NCBI RefSeq assembly: GCF_006716445.1
Contig: NZ_VFPA01000005.1
Coordinates: forward strand, 496,001 to 560,000
Source: Pseudonocardia kunmingensis
Lineage (GTDB): Bacteria > Actinomycetota > Actinomycetes > Mycobacteriales > Pseudonocardiaceae
Direction: 5' to 3'
Length of the DNA stretch: 64,000 nt
The notes beneath the pieces are model-generated. The model saw nothing but the letters and a program-made list of their open reading frames with translations, was not told where the DNA came from and ran no database searches. The position numbers and the translations under genes were made by a program. Below, in pieces: positions 24,897 through 33,587 of this stretch. Position 1 is the stretch's first letter, and the number at the start of each line of letters is the position of its first letter.

Positions 24897-25217
24897 TCAG
24901 GGCGGCGGCCGGTCCTCCGCGGTCGTGGGGCGTCGCCGGGACACGGCCACGAGCACGGTGGTCTCCGTGGGTGAGTGGTTGTGCAGCGTCACGACGTCCA
25001 CGCCGACGAGCCAGAGCACGGCTCCGGTCCCGAAGCTGCGCCGCCCGCCGGCCGGGCACTCCAGGGCGAGCTCGCCGTGCTCGACCACCACGAGCGCATC
25101 GCGCCACTCGGCCTCGTCGTAGGGCCGGGAGGCGCCGGGCGCGATCGTGACGACCCGTCCCGCGAACGACGGGCCCAGCGGCCTGCCGAGGAAGGTGACC
25201 GCATCGTCAGCGTCCAC
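24897..25217 (-). CDS. Cupin-like small protein
   Basis: A 106-residue product with a single beta-rich domain resembling a cupin: FAGRVVTIAPGASRPYDEAEWRDALVVVEHGELALECPAGGRRSFGTGAVLWL. The GEL-turn and following Gly spacing fit the cupin beta-barrel, but the usual metal-binding His/Glu set is not clear. I assign no reaction. GTG at 25217 is chosen because GGGGAG lies 6-7 nt upstream; a longer frame reaches 25274 but overlaps sequence without coding character. Neighbours are the RsdA-like gene (convergent) and the symporter gene (same strand, 150 bp away). Confidence 0.55.
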   Translation of the reverse strand: MDADDAVTFLGRPLGPSFAGRVVTIAPGASRPYDEAEWRDALVVVEHGELALECPAGGRRSFGTGAVLWLVGVDVVTLHNHSPTETTVLVAVSRRRPTTAEDRPPP

Positions 25218-25367
25218 CGTCGGCTCCCCGCCGGTGCACCTCGACCGGCCCGGCGGAGGCCGCCCGGTCACCACCCCGCCCCGCCGCGCCCGTCGCTGTC
25301 GTCATGCGGGATCTGACCGGCGGCGGGCCCGGAACTCATCGCCCGGCGCCCGGCCGCGGGTTCGCAC

Positions 25368-27032
25368 TCAGCGCCGTCCCGGCTCGCTCTCGTCCAGGTG
25401 CAGGCGCAGCATGGCCGCCGCCGCCCAGGCGGGCGGGCGGCCACGCAGGGACACGAGCACCATCGTGGCGAACGCCAGCGGCACCGACCACAGGGCGGGC
25501 TGGCCGAGCAGGATCCCGGCGAGCCCGGGCGGGGCGCCCAGGAACAGGTCGACCCCGATCACGCCCGCGGACGCGAGCAGCCCGGTGACCATCCCCACGA
25601 CCGCGCCCTGCGCCGTGAGCCGCCGCCACCAGATCCCGAGCACGAGCAGCGGGCAGAACGTGGAGGCCGCCACGGCGAACGCGGAGGTGACCAGCACGCC
25701 GACGTCCACGCGGCCCGCGGGCAGCGCGAGCAGGACGACGCCGAGCGCCGCGACGAGCGGGGTGAACCGCAGCCGGCGCAGCGTGCTCGGCACCAGGTCG
25801 TGCGACAGCGCGCCGGACACCGCGAGCAGCAGCCCGAGCGAGGTGGCGAGGAAGGCCGCGAAGGCGCCGGCGGTGAGCAGCGCGGTGAAGGTCGTGCCCA
25901 CCGGGCCGGAGTCGACCCGGGCCGGGAGCGCGACGACCACGGTGTCCGTGGCGCCCGAGAGGTACAGCTCCGGCAGCAGCGCCGCGCCGAGCAGCCCGTA
26001 CACGGCGGGGAACAGGTAGAACACGCCCAGCATGCCGACGGTGATCGCAGCGGTGCGCCGGGCGCCGCGCCCGTCCGGGCTGGTGTGGAAGCGGATGAGG
26101 ATGTGCGGCAACCCCATCGTCCCGAGCACGGTGGCGACCAGCACCGACCACGTGGCGAGCACCGGGTACCCGCCCGGGTCGAGCAGCGGGCGCGACCAGT
26201 CCGCGCCGCCCGGCGGGCCCGCGCCGACGTGCGGCACGGCACTGCCCGCGCCGAACACCCACGTCTGCCCCGCCTCCACCGGGTACTCCCCCGGCGCCAG
26301 CTCCCGCTCGGGGTGCCCGGGCAGCGTCACGCGCGTGGGCTCGGTGATCGTGAGGTCCAGGTCCAGCTGGAACTGCACCGGCGTGTCGGCCTCGAAGCGG
26401 CTGAACTCCACCGGGGTGAGCGCGTCGCGGCGGGTGTCCGGTCCGACGTGCAGCACCAGCCAGACCGCCGGCACGATGAACAGCACCAGCTTGAGCACGA
26501 ACTGGAACGCCTGCACGTAGGTGGCCGCGCGCATGCCGCCCAGGGCCAGCGTGACGCTCACCGCGGCCCCGGCGATCACCACGCCCACCCAGTACGGGCT
26601 GCCGCTGACCGCCCCGAGCACCTGTCCCGCGGCGGTGAACTGCGGCACCAGGTAGAGGTAGCCGATCACCAGCACGACCACGGCCGACAGCTTCCGCAGC
26701 CCCGGCGAGCCCAACCGGGCCTCGGCGAAGTCGGGCACGGTCAGGGCGCCGGTGCGGCGCATCGGCGCGGCCACGAGCGCGAGCATCGCGACGTAGCCCG
26801 CCGCGAAGCCGACCGCGTACCAGAGCGAACCGACCCCGTCCTTCAGGACGAGGCCCGCGATCCCCAGGAACGACGCCGCCGACAGGTACTCACCGGACAC
26901 GGCGGCCGCGTTCACGGCCGGCGAGATCCGCCGCGACGCCACCAGGAAGTCCGAGGTCGTTCGCATGGCGGCGACCCCGCGCGCGCCGATCAGCAGGGTG
27001 ATCAGCAGTACCGGGACGATCGCGAGGATCAC
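25368..27032 (-). CDS. Sodium/solute symporter (SSS family), ActP/MctC-like
   Basis: A 554-residue membrane protein with about 13 helices. Family marks include DFLVASRRISPAVNAAAVSGEYLSAASFLG near the N-terminus, GALTVPDFAEARLGS and LPHILIRFHTSPDGRGARRT, which is the acetate/monocarboxylate subgroup pattern. A long extracellular insert sits near residues 210-280. It would import a short-chain acid such as acetate, pyruvate or propionate with Na+ or H+. It follows the DUF485-like gene with a GTGA overlap, and a LytS-LytR pair heads the operon; such pairs sense and control acid uptake in other bacteria. Substrate remains inferred. Confidence 0.88.
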   Translation of the reverse strand: MILAIVPVLLITLLIGARGVAAMRTTSDFLVASRRISPAVNAAAVSGEYLSAASFLGIAGLVLKDGVGSLWYAVGFAAGYVAMLALVAAPMRRTGALTVPDFAEARLGSPGLRKLSAVVVLVIGYLYLVPQFTAAGQVLGAVSGSPYWVGVVIAGAAVSVTLALGGMRAATYVQAFQFVLKLVLFIVPAVWLVLHVGPDTRRDALTPVEFSRFEADTPVQFQLDLDLTITEPTRVTLPGHPERELAPGEYPVEAGQTWVFGAGSAVPHVGAGPPGGADWSRPLLDPGGYPVLATWSVLVATVLGTMGLPHILIRFHTSPDGRGARRTAAITVGMLGVFYLFPAVYGLLGAALLPELYLSGATDTVVVALPARVDSGPVGTTFTALLTAGAFAAFLATSLGLLLAVSGALSHDLVPSTLRRLRFTPLVAALGVVLLALPAGRVDVGVLVTSAFAVAASTFCPLLVLGIWWRRLTAQGAVVGMVTGLLASAGVIGVDLFLGAPPGLAGILLGQPALWSVPLAFATMVLVSLRGRPPAWAAAAMLRLHLDESEPGRR

Positions 27033-27400
27033 CGGCGCGTCCGGGGCCGGCGGCGAGGCCGCTCGATGCGCTCGGCCGTGCGCAGCTGCCAGGTCGCGAG
27101 CAGTGCGAGCAGGGGGAAGGGCAGCACGGCGACCGCGAGCCAGGAGACCGGAACCCCGGCCACGCGCACGTCGTCGAGGCCGGGGAGGGCGGCGAGCAGC
27201 AGCGGCAGCCCGAGCAGCAACGCCCCGAGCAGCCCGAGCACGACGAGCGCGTACCGCAGCTGCACGCGGTGGATCCCGCGGGCGCGCTCCGCGTCGGCAG
27301 GCGCGAGGTGCGGTGGAGCGGCCGGGGCGCCGCTCCGCCGCCCGGCGAGCGCCACCCGGGTCTGCGGGCTGGTGACCGCGACGCGGCGCTGGTGCCTCAC
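27029..27400 (-). CDS. Small two-helix membrane protein (DUF485-like)
   Basis: The 123-residue product has a basic Pro/Ala-rich N-terminus (about 1-45) and two membrane helices (about 50-70, VLGLLGALLLGLPLLLAAL, and 85-103, WLAVAVLPFPLLALLATW), followed by an Arg-rich tail. Its place directly before a symporter gene and its topology match the DUF485/YjcH proteins that accompany ActP-type transporters. Both junctions are 4-nt overlaps, so it is made in step with the response regulator and the symporter. The family match itself is by topology and context rather than clear motifs. Confidence 0.7.
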   Translation of the reverse strand: MRHQRRVAVTSPQTRVALAGRRSGAPAAPPHLAPADAERARGIHRVQLRYALVVLGLLGALLLGLPLLLAALPGLDDVRVAGVPVSWLAVAVLPFPLLALLATWQLRTAERIERPRRRPRTRR

Positions 27401-28176
27401 CGGGCGGCCCGCCGGTCCGGGGGTTCGAAGGCCCCGCGCGTGGCGGCCTCGAGCAGGTGCTCGCGCAGCTCGCGGGCGTGGCGGCGGCTCACCGGCACGT
27501 CGCCGACGTCGGTGTGGGCGAGCAGCCCTCCGGACAGGTCGCTGCGCAGCTCCCGGACCGCGGGCACCGCCAGCAGGTAGCTGCGGTGCACGCGGCTGAA
27601 CCCGGCGTGCTGCCAGTGCTCCTCCAGCCGCGAGATCGGGATCCGCACCAGGTGCGCACCGGTGGGCGTGTGCAGCCGCACGTAGTCACCCTGCGCCTCG
27701 ACGAAGCGCACGTCGTCGCGCCGCACGAACCGGGTGCGCCCGGCCAGCTCGACCGGCACCGCGGCGAGCGCGTCGACCGGGGCCGGGGCCGGCGCGGTGT
27801 CCGGGGCGGAGAAGCGCCGCACGCGGGTGAGCGCCGCGGCGAGCCGCTCCGCGCTCACCGGCTTGAGCAGGTAGTCCACCGCACCGATCCCGTACGCGGA
27901 CGCCGCGTGCTCCTCGTAGGCCGTGACGAACACGATCATCGGCGGGTCGGTCATCCGGGCCAGCAGGGAGGCCAGCTCGAGCCCGTTCATCCCCGGCATC
28001 GAGATGTCGAGGAACACCACGTCGAGCGGGCCCGCCTGGATCAGGCGCAGTGCGGTGATCGGGTCGCCCGCGCGGGCGACGTCCCCGACCTCGGGCGACT
28101 CGCGCAGCAACCGGACGAGCTCCGCCAGCGCCGGCGCGACGTCGTCGACGGCGAGCACCCGCAACGGGCGCGTCAT
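27397..28176 (-). CDS. LytTR-family response regulator
   Basis: Cytoplasmic DNA-binding regulator (259 residues). The receiver domain (1-125) has the acidic pair in LAVDDV, the phospho-acceptor Asp in VVFLDISMPGMNG (about D54), Thr in FVTAY, and Lys in DYLLKPVS. A Pro/Ala linker leads to a LytTR domain (about 155-250): VRRDDVRFVEAQGDYVRLHT and SRVHRSYLLAVPAVREL. Start ATG 28176 lies in the stop of the sensor kinase gene (ATGA). It probably activates the symporter genes downstream. The longer frame to 28401 overlaps the kinase gene and is not used. Confidence 0.92.
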   Translation of the reverse strand: MTRPLRVLAVDDVAPALAELVRLLRESPEVGDVARAGDPITALRLIQAGPLDVVFLDISMPGMNGLELASLLARMTDPPMIVFVTAYEEHAASAYGIGAVDYLLKPVSAERLAAALTRVRRFSAPDTAPAPAPVDALAAVPVELAGRTRFVRRDDVRFVEAQGDYVRLHTPTGAHLVRIPISRLEEHWQHAGFSRVHRSYLLAVPAVRELRSDLSGGLLAHTDVGDVPVSRRHARELREHLLEAATRGAFEPPDRRAAR

Positions 28177-29351
28177 GCCACCACCACCCCGGGTTGGAAG
28201 CGCGGCAGCCGCAGCAGCACCCGGGTGCCCGCGCCCTCCGCGGTCTCGATGACGAGGCCGTACCCGGCTCCGTAGACGGTACGCAGCCGCCGGTCGACGT
28301 TCACCAACCCGAGCCCGGCCCCCGACCCGCGGCCCGCGAGGACGGCCGCGGCGTACCCCGGCGACATGCCGGGGCCGTCGTCCTCGACCGCGATGACGCA
28401 CTCCGTGCCGTCCGCCTCACCGCTCACCTGGACCAACCCGCTGCCGCCGGGCAGCTCCACCCCGTGCCGCACCGCGTTCTCCACCAGCGGTTGCAGTGCC
28501 AGGTAGGGCAGTGCGACCGGCAGGATCTCCGGCGCGATCCGCACCTGCACCTTCAGCCGCTCGCCGAGCACCGCCCTGGCCAGCGCGAGGTAGGCCTCGA
28601 TCGCCCGGAACTCGCCCGCGACCGTGGTGTACTCGCCGTGGCGGGCCAGGCTGTGGCGGGTGTACTCGGCGAAGTCCAGCATCAGGTCCCGCGAGCGCTC
28701 CGGGTCGGACTCCACGAACGACGCGATCGCGGTGAGGCTGTTGTAGACGAAGTGCGGCGAGATCTCCGCGCGCAGCGCCCGCAGCTCGGCCTGCTCGGCG
28801 ACGGCGGCCGACTCCTCCAGCCGGGCCCGCTCGAGGGCCTCGCCCACCCACAGCGCCGCCTCCCGCGCGGCGGACGCCGGGACCGCGCCCGCCACCACGA
28901 GCACCCCCGCGAGCTCGTCGCGCGCGTGCACCGGCAGCGCGACCGTGGCGGCCGCGGACGCCCGGGCGTCGGTGCGCAGGACGTCGTCCGCGAGCTGCTC
29001 GGCGGCCTCGACGTCGGCCGGGCGCCCCGCCCACAACAGCCCGTCGTGCAGGCCACCGAGCGCCACCGCGTCGGCGTCGAGGAGGCGGCGCAGGCCGCGC
29101 GCCGCCGCCGCGGCGTCCGGGCCGCCGATCCCACCGCGCAGGTTCGCCGCGATCCGGCGCCCTTCGGCCAGCGTGCTCATCGCGCCGCCCTTCCGGCGCT
29201 CCGCCGGTCTCACCGCGCGCGGGCGCACGACCGCGCCGCCCGCCGCCCCCTGCGTGGTCCCGTCCGCGGGCTCGCCCGCCGCCCCGCGGCGCCCCCAGCG
29301 CCACCTGCGGCGGGAATCCTCTGGCGCGGGATCCGCGTCCACTGCAACCAT
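28173..29351 (-). CDS. LytS-type sensor histidine kinase
   Basis: Contains a GAF-like sensory region (roughly residues 75-190 counted from 29351), then a His_kinase domain with the phospho-acceptor in ISPHFVYNSLTAIASFV and an HATPase end with QPLVENAVRHGVE (N box), EDDGPGM and GSGAGLGLVNVDRRL (G boxes). No membrane helix is obvious, so it is probably a soluble sensor. Two starts are possible: ATG 29351, with GGAGG five bases upstream, gives 392 residues with an Arg-rich N-tail; ATG 29180, with GGAAGGG, gives 335 residues. The first is listed because it lies closest to the palindrome and probable promoter at 29373. Cotranslated with lytR. Confidence 0.85.
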   Translation of the reverse strand: MVAVDADPAPEDSRRRWRWGRRGAAGEPADGTTQGAAGGAVVRPRAVRPAERRKGGAMSTLAEGRRIAANLRGGIGGPDAAAAARGLRRLLDADAVALGGLHDGLLWAGRPADVEAAEQLADDVLRTDARASAAATVALPVHARDELAGVLVVAGAVPASAAREAALWVGEALERARLEESAAVAEQAELRALRAEISPHFVYNSLTAIASFVESDPERSRDLMLDFAEYTRHSLARHGEYTTVAGEFRAIEAYLALARAVLGERLKVQVRIAPEILPVALPYLALQPLVENAVRHGVELPGGSGLVQVSGEADGTECVIAVEDDGPGMSPGYAAAVLAGRGSGAGLGLVNVDRRLRTVYGAGYGLVIETAEGAGTRVLLRLPRFQPGVVVA

Positions 29352-29372
29352 CGCCGCCTCCGTCGCCGAACA

Positions 29373-29391
29373 GGGTGACGTTAGGTCACCC
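29373..29391. promoter_or_regulatory. Candidate operator before lytS
   Basis: GGGTGAC-GTTAG-GTCACCC has perfect 7-bp arms in the divergent region between the lytS operon and the GNAT gene. It is 22 bp before the ATG at 29351. It may serve autoregulation by the LytTR protein, whose sites are usually direct repeats, or another repressor. Confidence 0.5.
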
Positions 29392-29447
29392 GGACCGGTC
29401 GGTGCCAGCCGCAGGAGCAACGAATCGGAATCGATACCGTACCCACA

Positions 29448-30002
29448 GTGAGGAGCGCGGTGCGACGGTTCACCGAACGGCTCGACATGACGCCCATCGG
29501 CCCCGAGCACGCCGAGCAGCTCTGGCTGCTGCACCAGGACCCCGAGGTCGCCCACTGGGCCGACCCGCTCTCCCCCGATGAGGCGCGCGCGGTGGCCGCC
29601 CGGATGAGCGAGGGGTGGCGGGTCGAGGGCGTGCACAAGTGGATCGCCCACGATCGCGCCACGGGCGAGCTCGTCGGGCGCGGCGGTCTGTCGTGGACGG
29701 AGGTCGCGGGCGCACCCGTTCTGGAGGTCGGCTGGGTCGTGCGGCGGGCGCTGTGGGGATGCGGGTACGCCACCGAGATCGGGGCCGAATCTCTTCGGTT
29801 CGCCGCCGACGCCCTGGGCGCGGCGCGTGTCGTCGCGTTCACCGAGGTGCACAACACCCGTTCCCGCGCGGTGATGGAGCGCCTCGGCATGGTGTACACC
29901 CGCGAGATCCGCCGTCCCGGCCTGATCGCGGGGAAGGAGGGCGTGCACGACGACGCCCCCTTCGCCCTCTACGCCGCCGACCTCAGGCCAGGAGCCGGTT
30001 GA
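29448..30002 (+). CDS. GNAT acetyltransferase, RimJ/RimL-like
   Basis: The 184-residue protein has the GNAT core: GELVGRGGLSW, VLEVGWVVRRALWGCGYATEIGAESLRFA (acetyl-CoA pyrophosphate loop) and VVAFTEVHNTRSRAVMERLGMVY. This is the subgroup that acetylates protein N-termini or small amines; substrate unknown. GTG at 29448 would be leaderless, with TACCGT at 29435-29440 as -10; GTG 29460 with GAGGAG is an alternative. Its 3' end overlaps the convergent VWA gene by 20 bp. Confidence 0.88.
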   Translation: MRSAVRRFTERLDMTPIGPEHAEQLWLLHQDPEVAHWADPLSPDEARAVAARMSEGWRVEGVHKWIAHDRATGELVGRGGLSWTEVAGAPVLEVGWVVRRALWGCGYATEIGAESLRFAADALGAARVVAFTEVHNTRSRAVMERLGMVYTREIRRPGLIAGKEGVHDDAPFALYAADLRPGAG

Positions 30003-30948
30003 GCGCGGGTGCCACGTCGCGGTGGGTCCTGATCGGCGCCAGGCGGCCGCGGCCCAGCCGGGCCAGGTCGGCGGCCAGCGGCGCGTCGTGCTCGCCGTCG
30101 GCCTCGAGCAGCACGTGCAGCTCGGGCAGCCGGCGGGCGATCAGGCGGGGGTCGGGTCCCGCGTTGTGCACGGCGTCGCTGAGCAGCACGGTGGTGCGGC
30201 GGCGCGCGGTGGAGCGGGCAAGCTCGGCGTGGGCGGCGGCGAGCGCGAACCCGACGTCGGTGAGCCCCCGCGCGGGGATGCGCAGCAGCTGCGCGAGCAG
30301 CCGGTCCGCGGGCACCGGCGCGTCCAGCGGGGCGAGCAGCGCGGCGTCGGACCAGAACGCCACGAGCGCGAGCCGGTCGCCGCCCCCGGCGAGGTCCGCC
30401 GACAGCGCGGCCACCGTCGCCGCGGCGATGCGCACCTTCTCCCCGCGCATCGATCCGGACACGTCGACGACGAGGACGACGTCGCGCCGTGTGCGCACCC
30501 GCTCCCGCACGACGATGTCGGTGTCCTCGGGGACCGGCCGCTCGGTGAGCACCTCGAGGGTGCGGTCCAGGTCGATGTCGTCGGAGCGGTAGCGGTAGGG
30601 CATCGAGGCGATCCGGCCTGCGCCGCGCTCCCCGCGGTGCTCCCGCGACCGCCTGCGGATCGCGAGCCTGCGGGCGATCCGCTGGGCCATCGCCGCGACC
30701 TCGGGATCGGCGGGGCGATCCTCCAGCAGCTCGGCGACGTCGCGCAGGCGGGCGCGCCGGCCCGTGACGAGCGTGCCCTGACCGCCGGCCGCGCCGTCCG
30801 CGGCACCGGCACCGCGGTCCGCCGCGCCGTCGGTCACGACCGGCGGGCCGGTGCCCGCCCGGAAGAGCGCGGGCGGTTCGGTCAGCTGCTTGGGCCGCCT
30901 GCGCAGCGGGGCCATGCGCGGGCCGGAGCCCGCTCCGGGCAGCCGCAC
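29983..30948 (-). CDS. VWA-domain protein, CoxE-like
   Basis: The 321-residue protein begins with a basic low-complexity region (1-140) and ends with a von Willebrand A domain (about 150-315). The metal-ion-dependent adhesion site DVSGSM is intact, with downstream Thr and Asp elements in RGLTDVGFALAAAHAEL and TTVLLSDAVHNAG. The preceding gene encodes a MoxR AAA+ ATPase, and such MoxR-VWA pairs (CoxD/CoxE) insert metals or mature enzymes such as molybdenum hydroxylases. GTG 30948 is the first start after the MoxR stop; ATG 30915 is possible. The partner enzyme is not evident in this operon. Confidence 0.82.
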   Translation of the reverse strand: MRLPGAGSGPRMAPLRRRPKQLTEPPALFRAGTGPPVVTDGAADRGAGAADGAAGGQGTLVTGRRARLRDVAELLEDRPADPEVAAMAQRIARRLAIRRRSREHRGERGAGRIASMPYRYRSDDIDLDRTLEVLTERPVPEDTDIVVRERVRTRRDVVLVVDVSGSMRGEKVRIAAATVAALSADLAGGGDRLALVAFWSDAALLAPLDAPVPADRLLAQLLRIPARGLTDVGFALAAAHAELARSTARRRTTVLLSDAVHNAGPDPRLIARRLPELHVLLEADGEHDAPLAADLARLGRGRLAPIRTHRDVAPALNRLLA

Positions 30949-30962
30949 CGCGTTCTCGACCG

Positions 30963-31853
30963 CTACCCGGTGGGGACCCGGCGCCGCACGCCGGGGCGCG
31001 AGAAAAAACGGTCCTCCCAGATCCGGGTGATCACCTCCTCCGGGGTGAGGTCGCTGGTCTCGTCCACCCCGATGCGGCCCGACAGCGCCAGCAGCGCGGC
31101 GTCCAGCACCAGGCGCGGCCGGTCGGGCCCGTGGCTGCCCAGCTCCGCGAGCTCCGCGGCGACTGCGACGAGGTCGATCGCGCCGCGCACGCTGGAGCCC
31201 CGCCGCAGGTCGGGGTGCCCGCGGGTGGCGCGCGTGATCGCCACCGCGTCGTCCACGAGCGCGGCGTCCGCGCTCCCGGTGCGGGCCACGACGATGGCCC
31301 GTTCCTCGGCCGCGTCCTGGTAGCCGACGGCGAGGCGGCACCAGCGGTCGTAGACGGAGTCGGAGATGCGCGCGGTGCCGACGTCGTCGAACGGGTTCAT
31401 CGACGCGAGCACCCGGAACGTCGCCCGGGCCGCCACCAGCCCGACGCGCGGCACCGCGACCTCCCGCTCGGCCATCGCGGCGAGCAGGACGTTGAGGGTG
31501 TCCTCCGGCGCCCGGTTGAGCTCCTCGATGTAGAGGAAGCCGCCCGACCGCATCGCCTCGACGAGCGGGCCGGCCACGAAGTTCTCCGCCGAGTAGTCCT
31601 CGCGCAGCACCCGCGCGGGGTTGTGGTGCCCGACCAGCCGCGCGGGCGTGAGCTCGGCGTTGCCCTCCACCAGCAGGAACGGCACGCCCCAGTGCGCGGT
31701 GATGGCGCGCAGCATCGTCGACTTCGACGTGCCGGGCGGGCCCTCCAGCAGGATGTCGCGCCCGGCCGAGACGGCGGCGAGCACGAGGTCGAGCTCGCGC
31801 CGCCTGCCGACGACCCCCGCGGCGATCGCGTCACGGCGGGCGGCAGCGGTCAC
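30963..31853 (-). CDS. MoxR-family AAA+ ATPase, CoxD-like
   Basis: The 296-residue protein has Walker A in LLEGPPGTSKSTML (a Ser replaces the more usual Gly before Lys, as is common in this subgroup), Walker B in GGFLYIEELNRAPEDTLN, sensor 1 in FRVLASMNPFDD, and a C-terminal lid with RRGSSVRGAIDLV. It acts as a chaperone-like ATPase with its VWA partner encoded directly after it. GTG 31853 overlaps the SDR stop (GTGA), so the SDR, MoxR and VWA genes form a coupled operon. The longer reading frame upstream overlaps the SDR gene and is not real. Confidence 0.88.
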   Translation of the reverse strand: MTAAARRDAIAAGVVGRRRELDLVLAAVSAGRDILLEGPPGTSKSTMLRAITAHWGVPFLLVEGNAELTPARLVGHHNPARVLREDYSAENFVAGPLVEAMRSGGFLYIEELNRAPEDTLNVLLAAMAEREVAVPRVGLVAARATFRVLASMNPFDDVGTARISDSVYDRWCRLAVGYQDAAEERAIVVARTGSADAALVDDAVAITRATRGHPDLRRGSSVRGAIDLVAVAAELAELGSHGPDRPRLVLDAALLALSGRIGVDETSDLTPEEVITRIWEDRFFSRPGVRRRVPTG

Positions 31854-32662
31854 TTCTGCAGCATCCCGGCGTCGACGGGCAGCGACACCCCGGTGACGTA
31901 GCGGGCCTCGTCGGAGGCGAGCCACAGGATGGCGTGGGAGATGTCCACCGCCTCGACCATCTCGACCGGCAGCAGGTTGTCCATGTTGCCCTGGTCGGCC
32001 GGCTCGGCCGACAGGAACTGCGCGGTGTGGTCGTTGACCACCATCGGCGTGTTCACGCCGGTGGGGTGCACGGTGTTCACGCGGATCGAGTGCGGGGCGA
32101 GCTCCACGGCCAGCGTGCGCATCAACCCGACCACGCCGTGCTTGGCCGAGACGTAGTGGCCGATGCCGGCCATGCCCTTCACACCCGCCGTCGAGCTGGT
32201 GAGCACGATGCACCCGCCGTTCCCCGCGTCGATCATCGCCGGGACGGCGGCCCGCACGGTCTTCCACACCCCGGTGAGGTTGACCGCGAGCATCTCGTCC
32301 CACTGCGCGTCGGAGAGGCTCCACGCGTTCTCGGCGAACGAGACGATGCCGGCGTTGGCGCAGACGACGTCGAGGCGGCCGAACTCGCGCACGCCCTCGT
32401 CGACCACGGCCTGCACGGCCCCCGCGTCCCGCACGTCGGCCTCCCGGGCGACGATGCGCCGGTCGAGGTCCTCGACCAGCTTCACGGTCTCCTCGAGGTC
32501 CTCGGGCACCGCCATCGGGTACGGCACGCTGTCCAGCTGCCGGCACACGTCGAACGCGATGATGTCGGCGCCCTCCTGCGCCAGGCGCACCGCGTGCGAG
32601 CGGCCCTGCCCCCGGGCCGCCCCCGAGACCAGCACGACCTTGCCTTCGAGACGTCCTGCCAT
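31850..32662 (-). CDS. Mycofactocin-type SDR oxidoreductase
   Basis: A 270-residue short-chain dehydrogenase. NAD(P)-binding VSGAARGQGRSHAVRLAQEG, the NAG motif CANAGI, catalytic Ser in VLTSSTAG and YxxxK in GHYVSAKHGVVGL are intact. The insertion after strand 2 (FDVCRQLDSVPYPMAVPEDLEETV) is the feature of the mycofactocin-coupled SDR subfamily, whose bound NAD is recycled by the peptide-derived cofactor mycofactocin. Substrate is unknown, likely an alcohol or terpenoid. Start ATG 32662 with GGAGAGGG. It is the first of a coupled SDR-MoxR-VWA operon. Confidence 0.88.
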   Translation of the reverse strand: MAGRLEGKVVLVSGAARGQGRSHAVRLAQEGADIIAFDVCRQLDSVPYPMAVPEDLEETVKLVEDLDRRIVAREADVRDAGAVQAVVDEGVREFGRLDVVCANAGIVSFAENAWSLSDAQWDEMLAVNLTGVWKTVRAAVPAMIDAGNGGCIVLTSSTAGVKGMAGIGHYVSAKHGVVGLMRTLAVELAPHSIRVNTVHPTGVNTPMVVNDHTAQFLSAEPADQGNMDNLLPVEMVEAVDISHAILWLASDEARYVTGVSLPVDAGMLQK

Positions 32663-32744
32663 GAACCCTCTCCTGTCCTGTCCGGCGTTCGCGGCGTTCT
32701 GCCCGACGGCGACCGCGAGGGTCGCGCCGGTGGTGTCGCGGGTG

Positions 32745-33587
32745 CTAGCGGGCCAGCGCACCTCCGTCGACGGCCAGGCAGTGGCCGGTGACGTGCCGGG
32801 CGGCGTCGCTGAGCAGCCACAGCAGCGCCCCGGTGACCTCCTCGGGCGGGATCACCTCGACCAGCAGCTGGTCGTGCAGCCAGCGCTTGTGCACGTCCTG
32901 CGGCGTGAGCCCGAGCTCGTCGGCGAGGCCCGCGAGCATCGGCGAGTCCACGGCGCCGGGCAGGATCGCGTTGACGGTGACGCCCCCGCTGGCCAGCTCG
33001 ATCGCCATCGCCCGGGTGAGCCCGACGACGCCGTGCTTGGCCGCCACGTAGTGCGCGAACTCGGGCAGGGCCCGCACCCCGCCGGTGGAGGCGATGTTCA
33101 CGATGCGGCCCCGCGGCGCCCGGCGCAGCAGTCCCACCGCCGCGCGCGTGGTGCGCCAGACGCCGGACAGGTTGGTGTCGACGACCGCCGACCACTGCTG
33201 CTCGCTCAGCTCCCAGAACGGCGCGCTCGTCACGACCGCCGCGTTGTTCACCAGCACGTCCAGTCGCCCGAGCTCCGCCTCCACCGCCGCGAGGGCCGCG
33301 GCGACCTCGTCGGGGTCCCGGACGTCGGCGACCAGCGGCACGGCCCGGCGCCCGCGGCGCTCGACCTCGGCCACCACCTCGTCCAGCTCGGCCCGCGTGC
33401 CGAGCGGGTAGCGGGGGACCTCGAGGTCGCGGCAGACGTCGAGGGCGGCGACGTCGGCGCCCGCCTCGGCGAGCGCCAGGCAGTGGGACCGGCCCTGGCC
33501 GCGCGCGGCCCCGGTGACGAGCGCGACCTGCCCGGTGAGGTCGGGCAGGACCGCGGCGCGCACGTCGGGCACGGCACCTCCCGCCAT
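32745..33587 (-). CDS. Mycofactocin-type SDR oxidoreductase, second copy
   Basis: The 280-residue product has VTGAARGQGRSHCLALAEAG, VNNAAVV, the Ser in IVNIASTGGVRAL and YVAAKHGVVGL. It shows the same kind of strand-2 insertion (LDVCRDLEVPRYPLGTRAELDEVV) as its neighbour but shorter, so it belongs to or near the same NAD-retaining subfamily. The two are related but not recent duplicates. ATG 33587 is chosen because homology starts at the fold; the frame runs on to 33710 into the intergenic region. It is divergent from a MerR-like regulator gene that may control it. Confidence 0.85.
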   Translation of the reverse strand: MAGGAVPDVRAAVLPDLTGQVALVTGAARGQGRSHCLALAEAGADVAALDVCRDLEVPRYPLGTRAELDEVVAEVERRGRRAVPLVADVRDPDEVAAALAAVEAELGRLDVLVNNAAVVTSAPFWELSEQQWSAVVDTNLSGVWRTTRAAVGLLRRAPRGRIVNIASTGGVRALPEFAHYVAAKHGVVGLTRAMAIELASGGVTVNAILPGAVDSPMLAGLADELGLTPQDVHKRWLHDQLLVEVIPPEEVTGALLWLLSDAARHVTGHCLAVDGGALAR

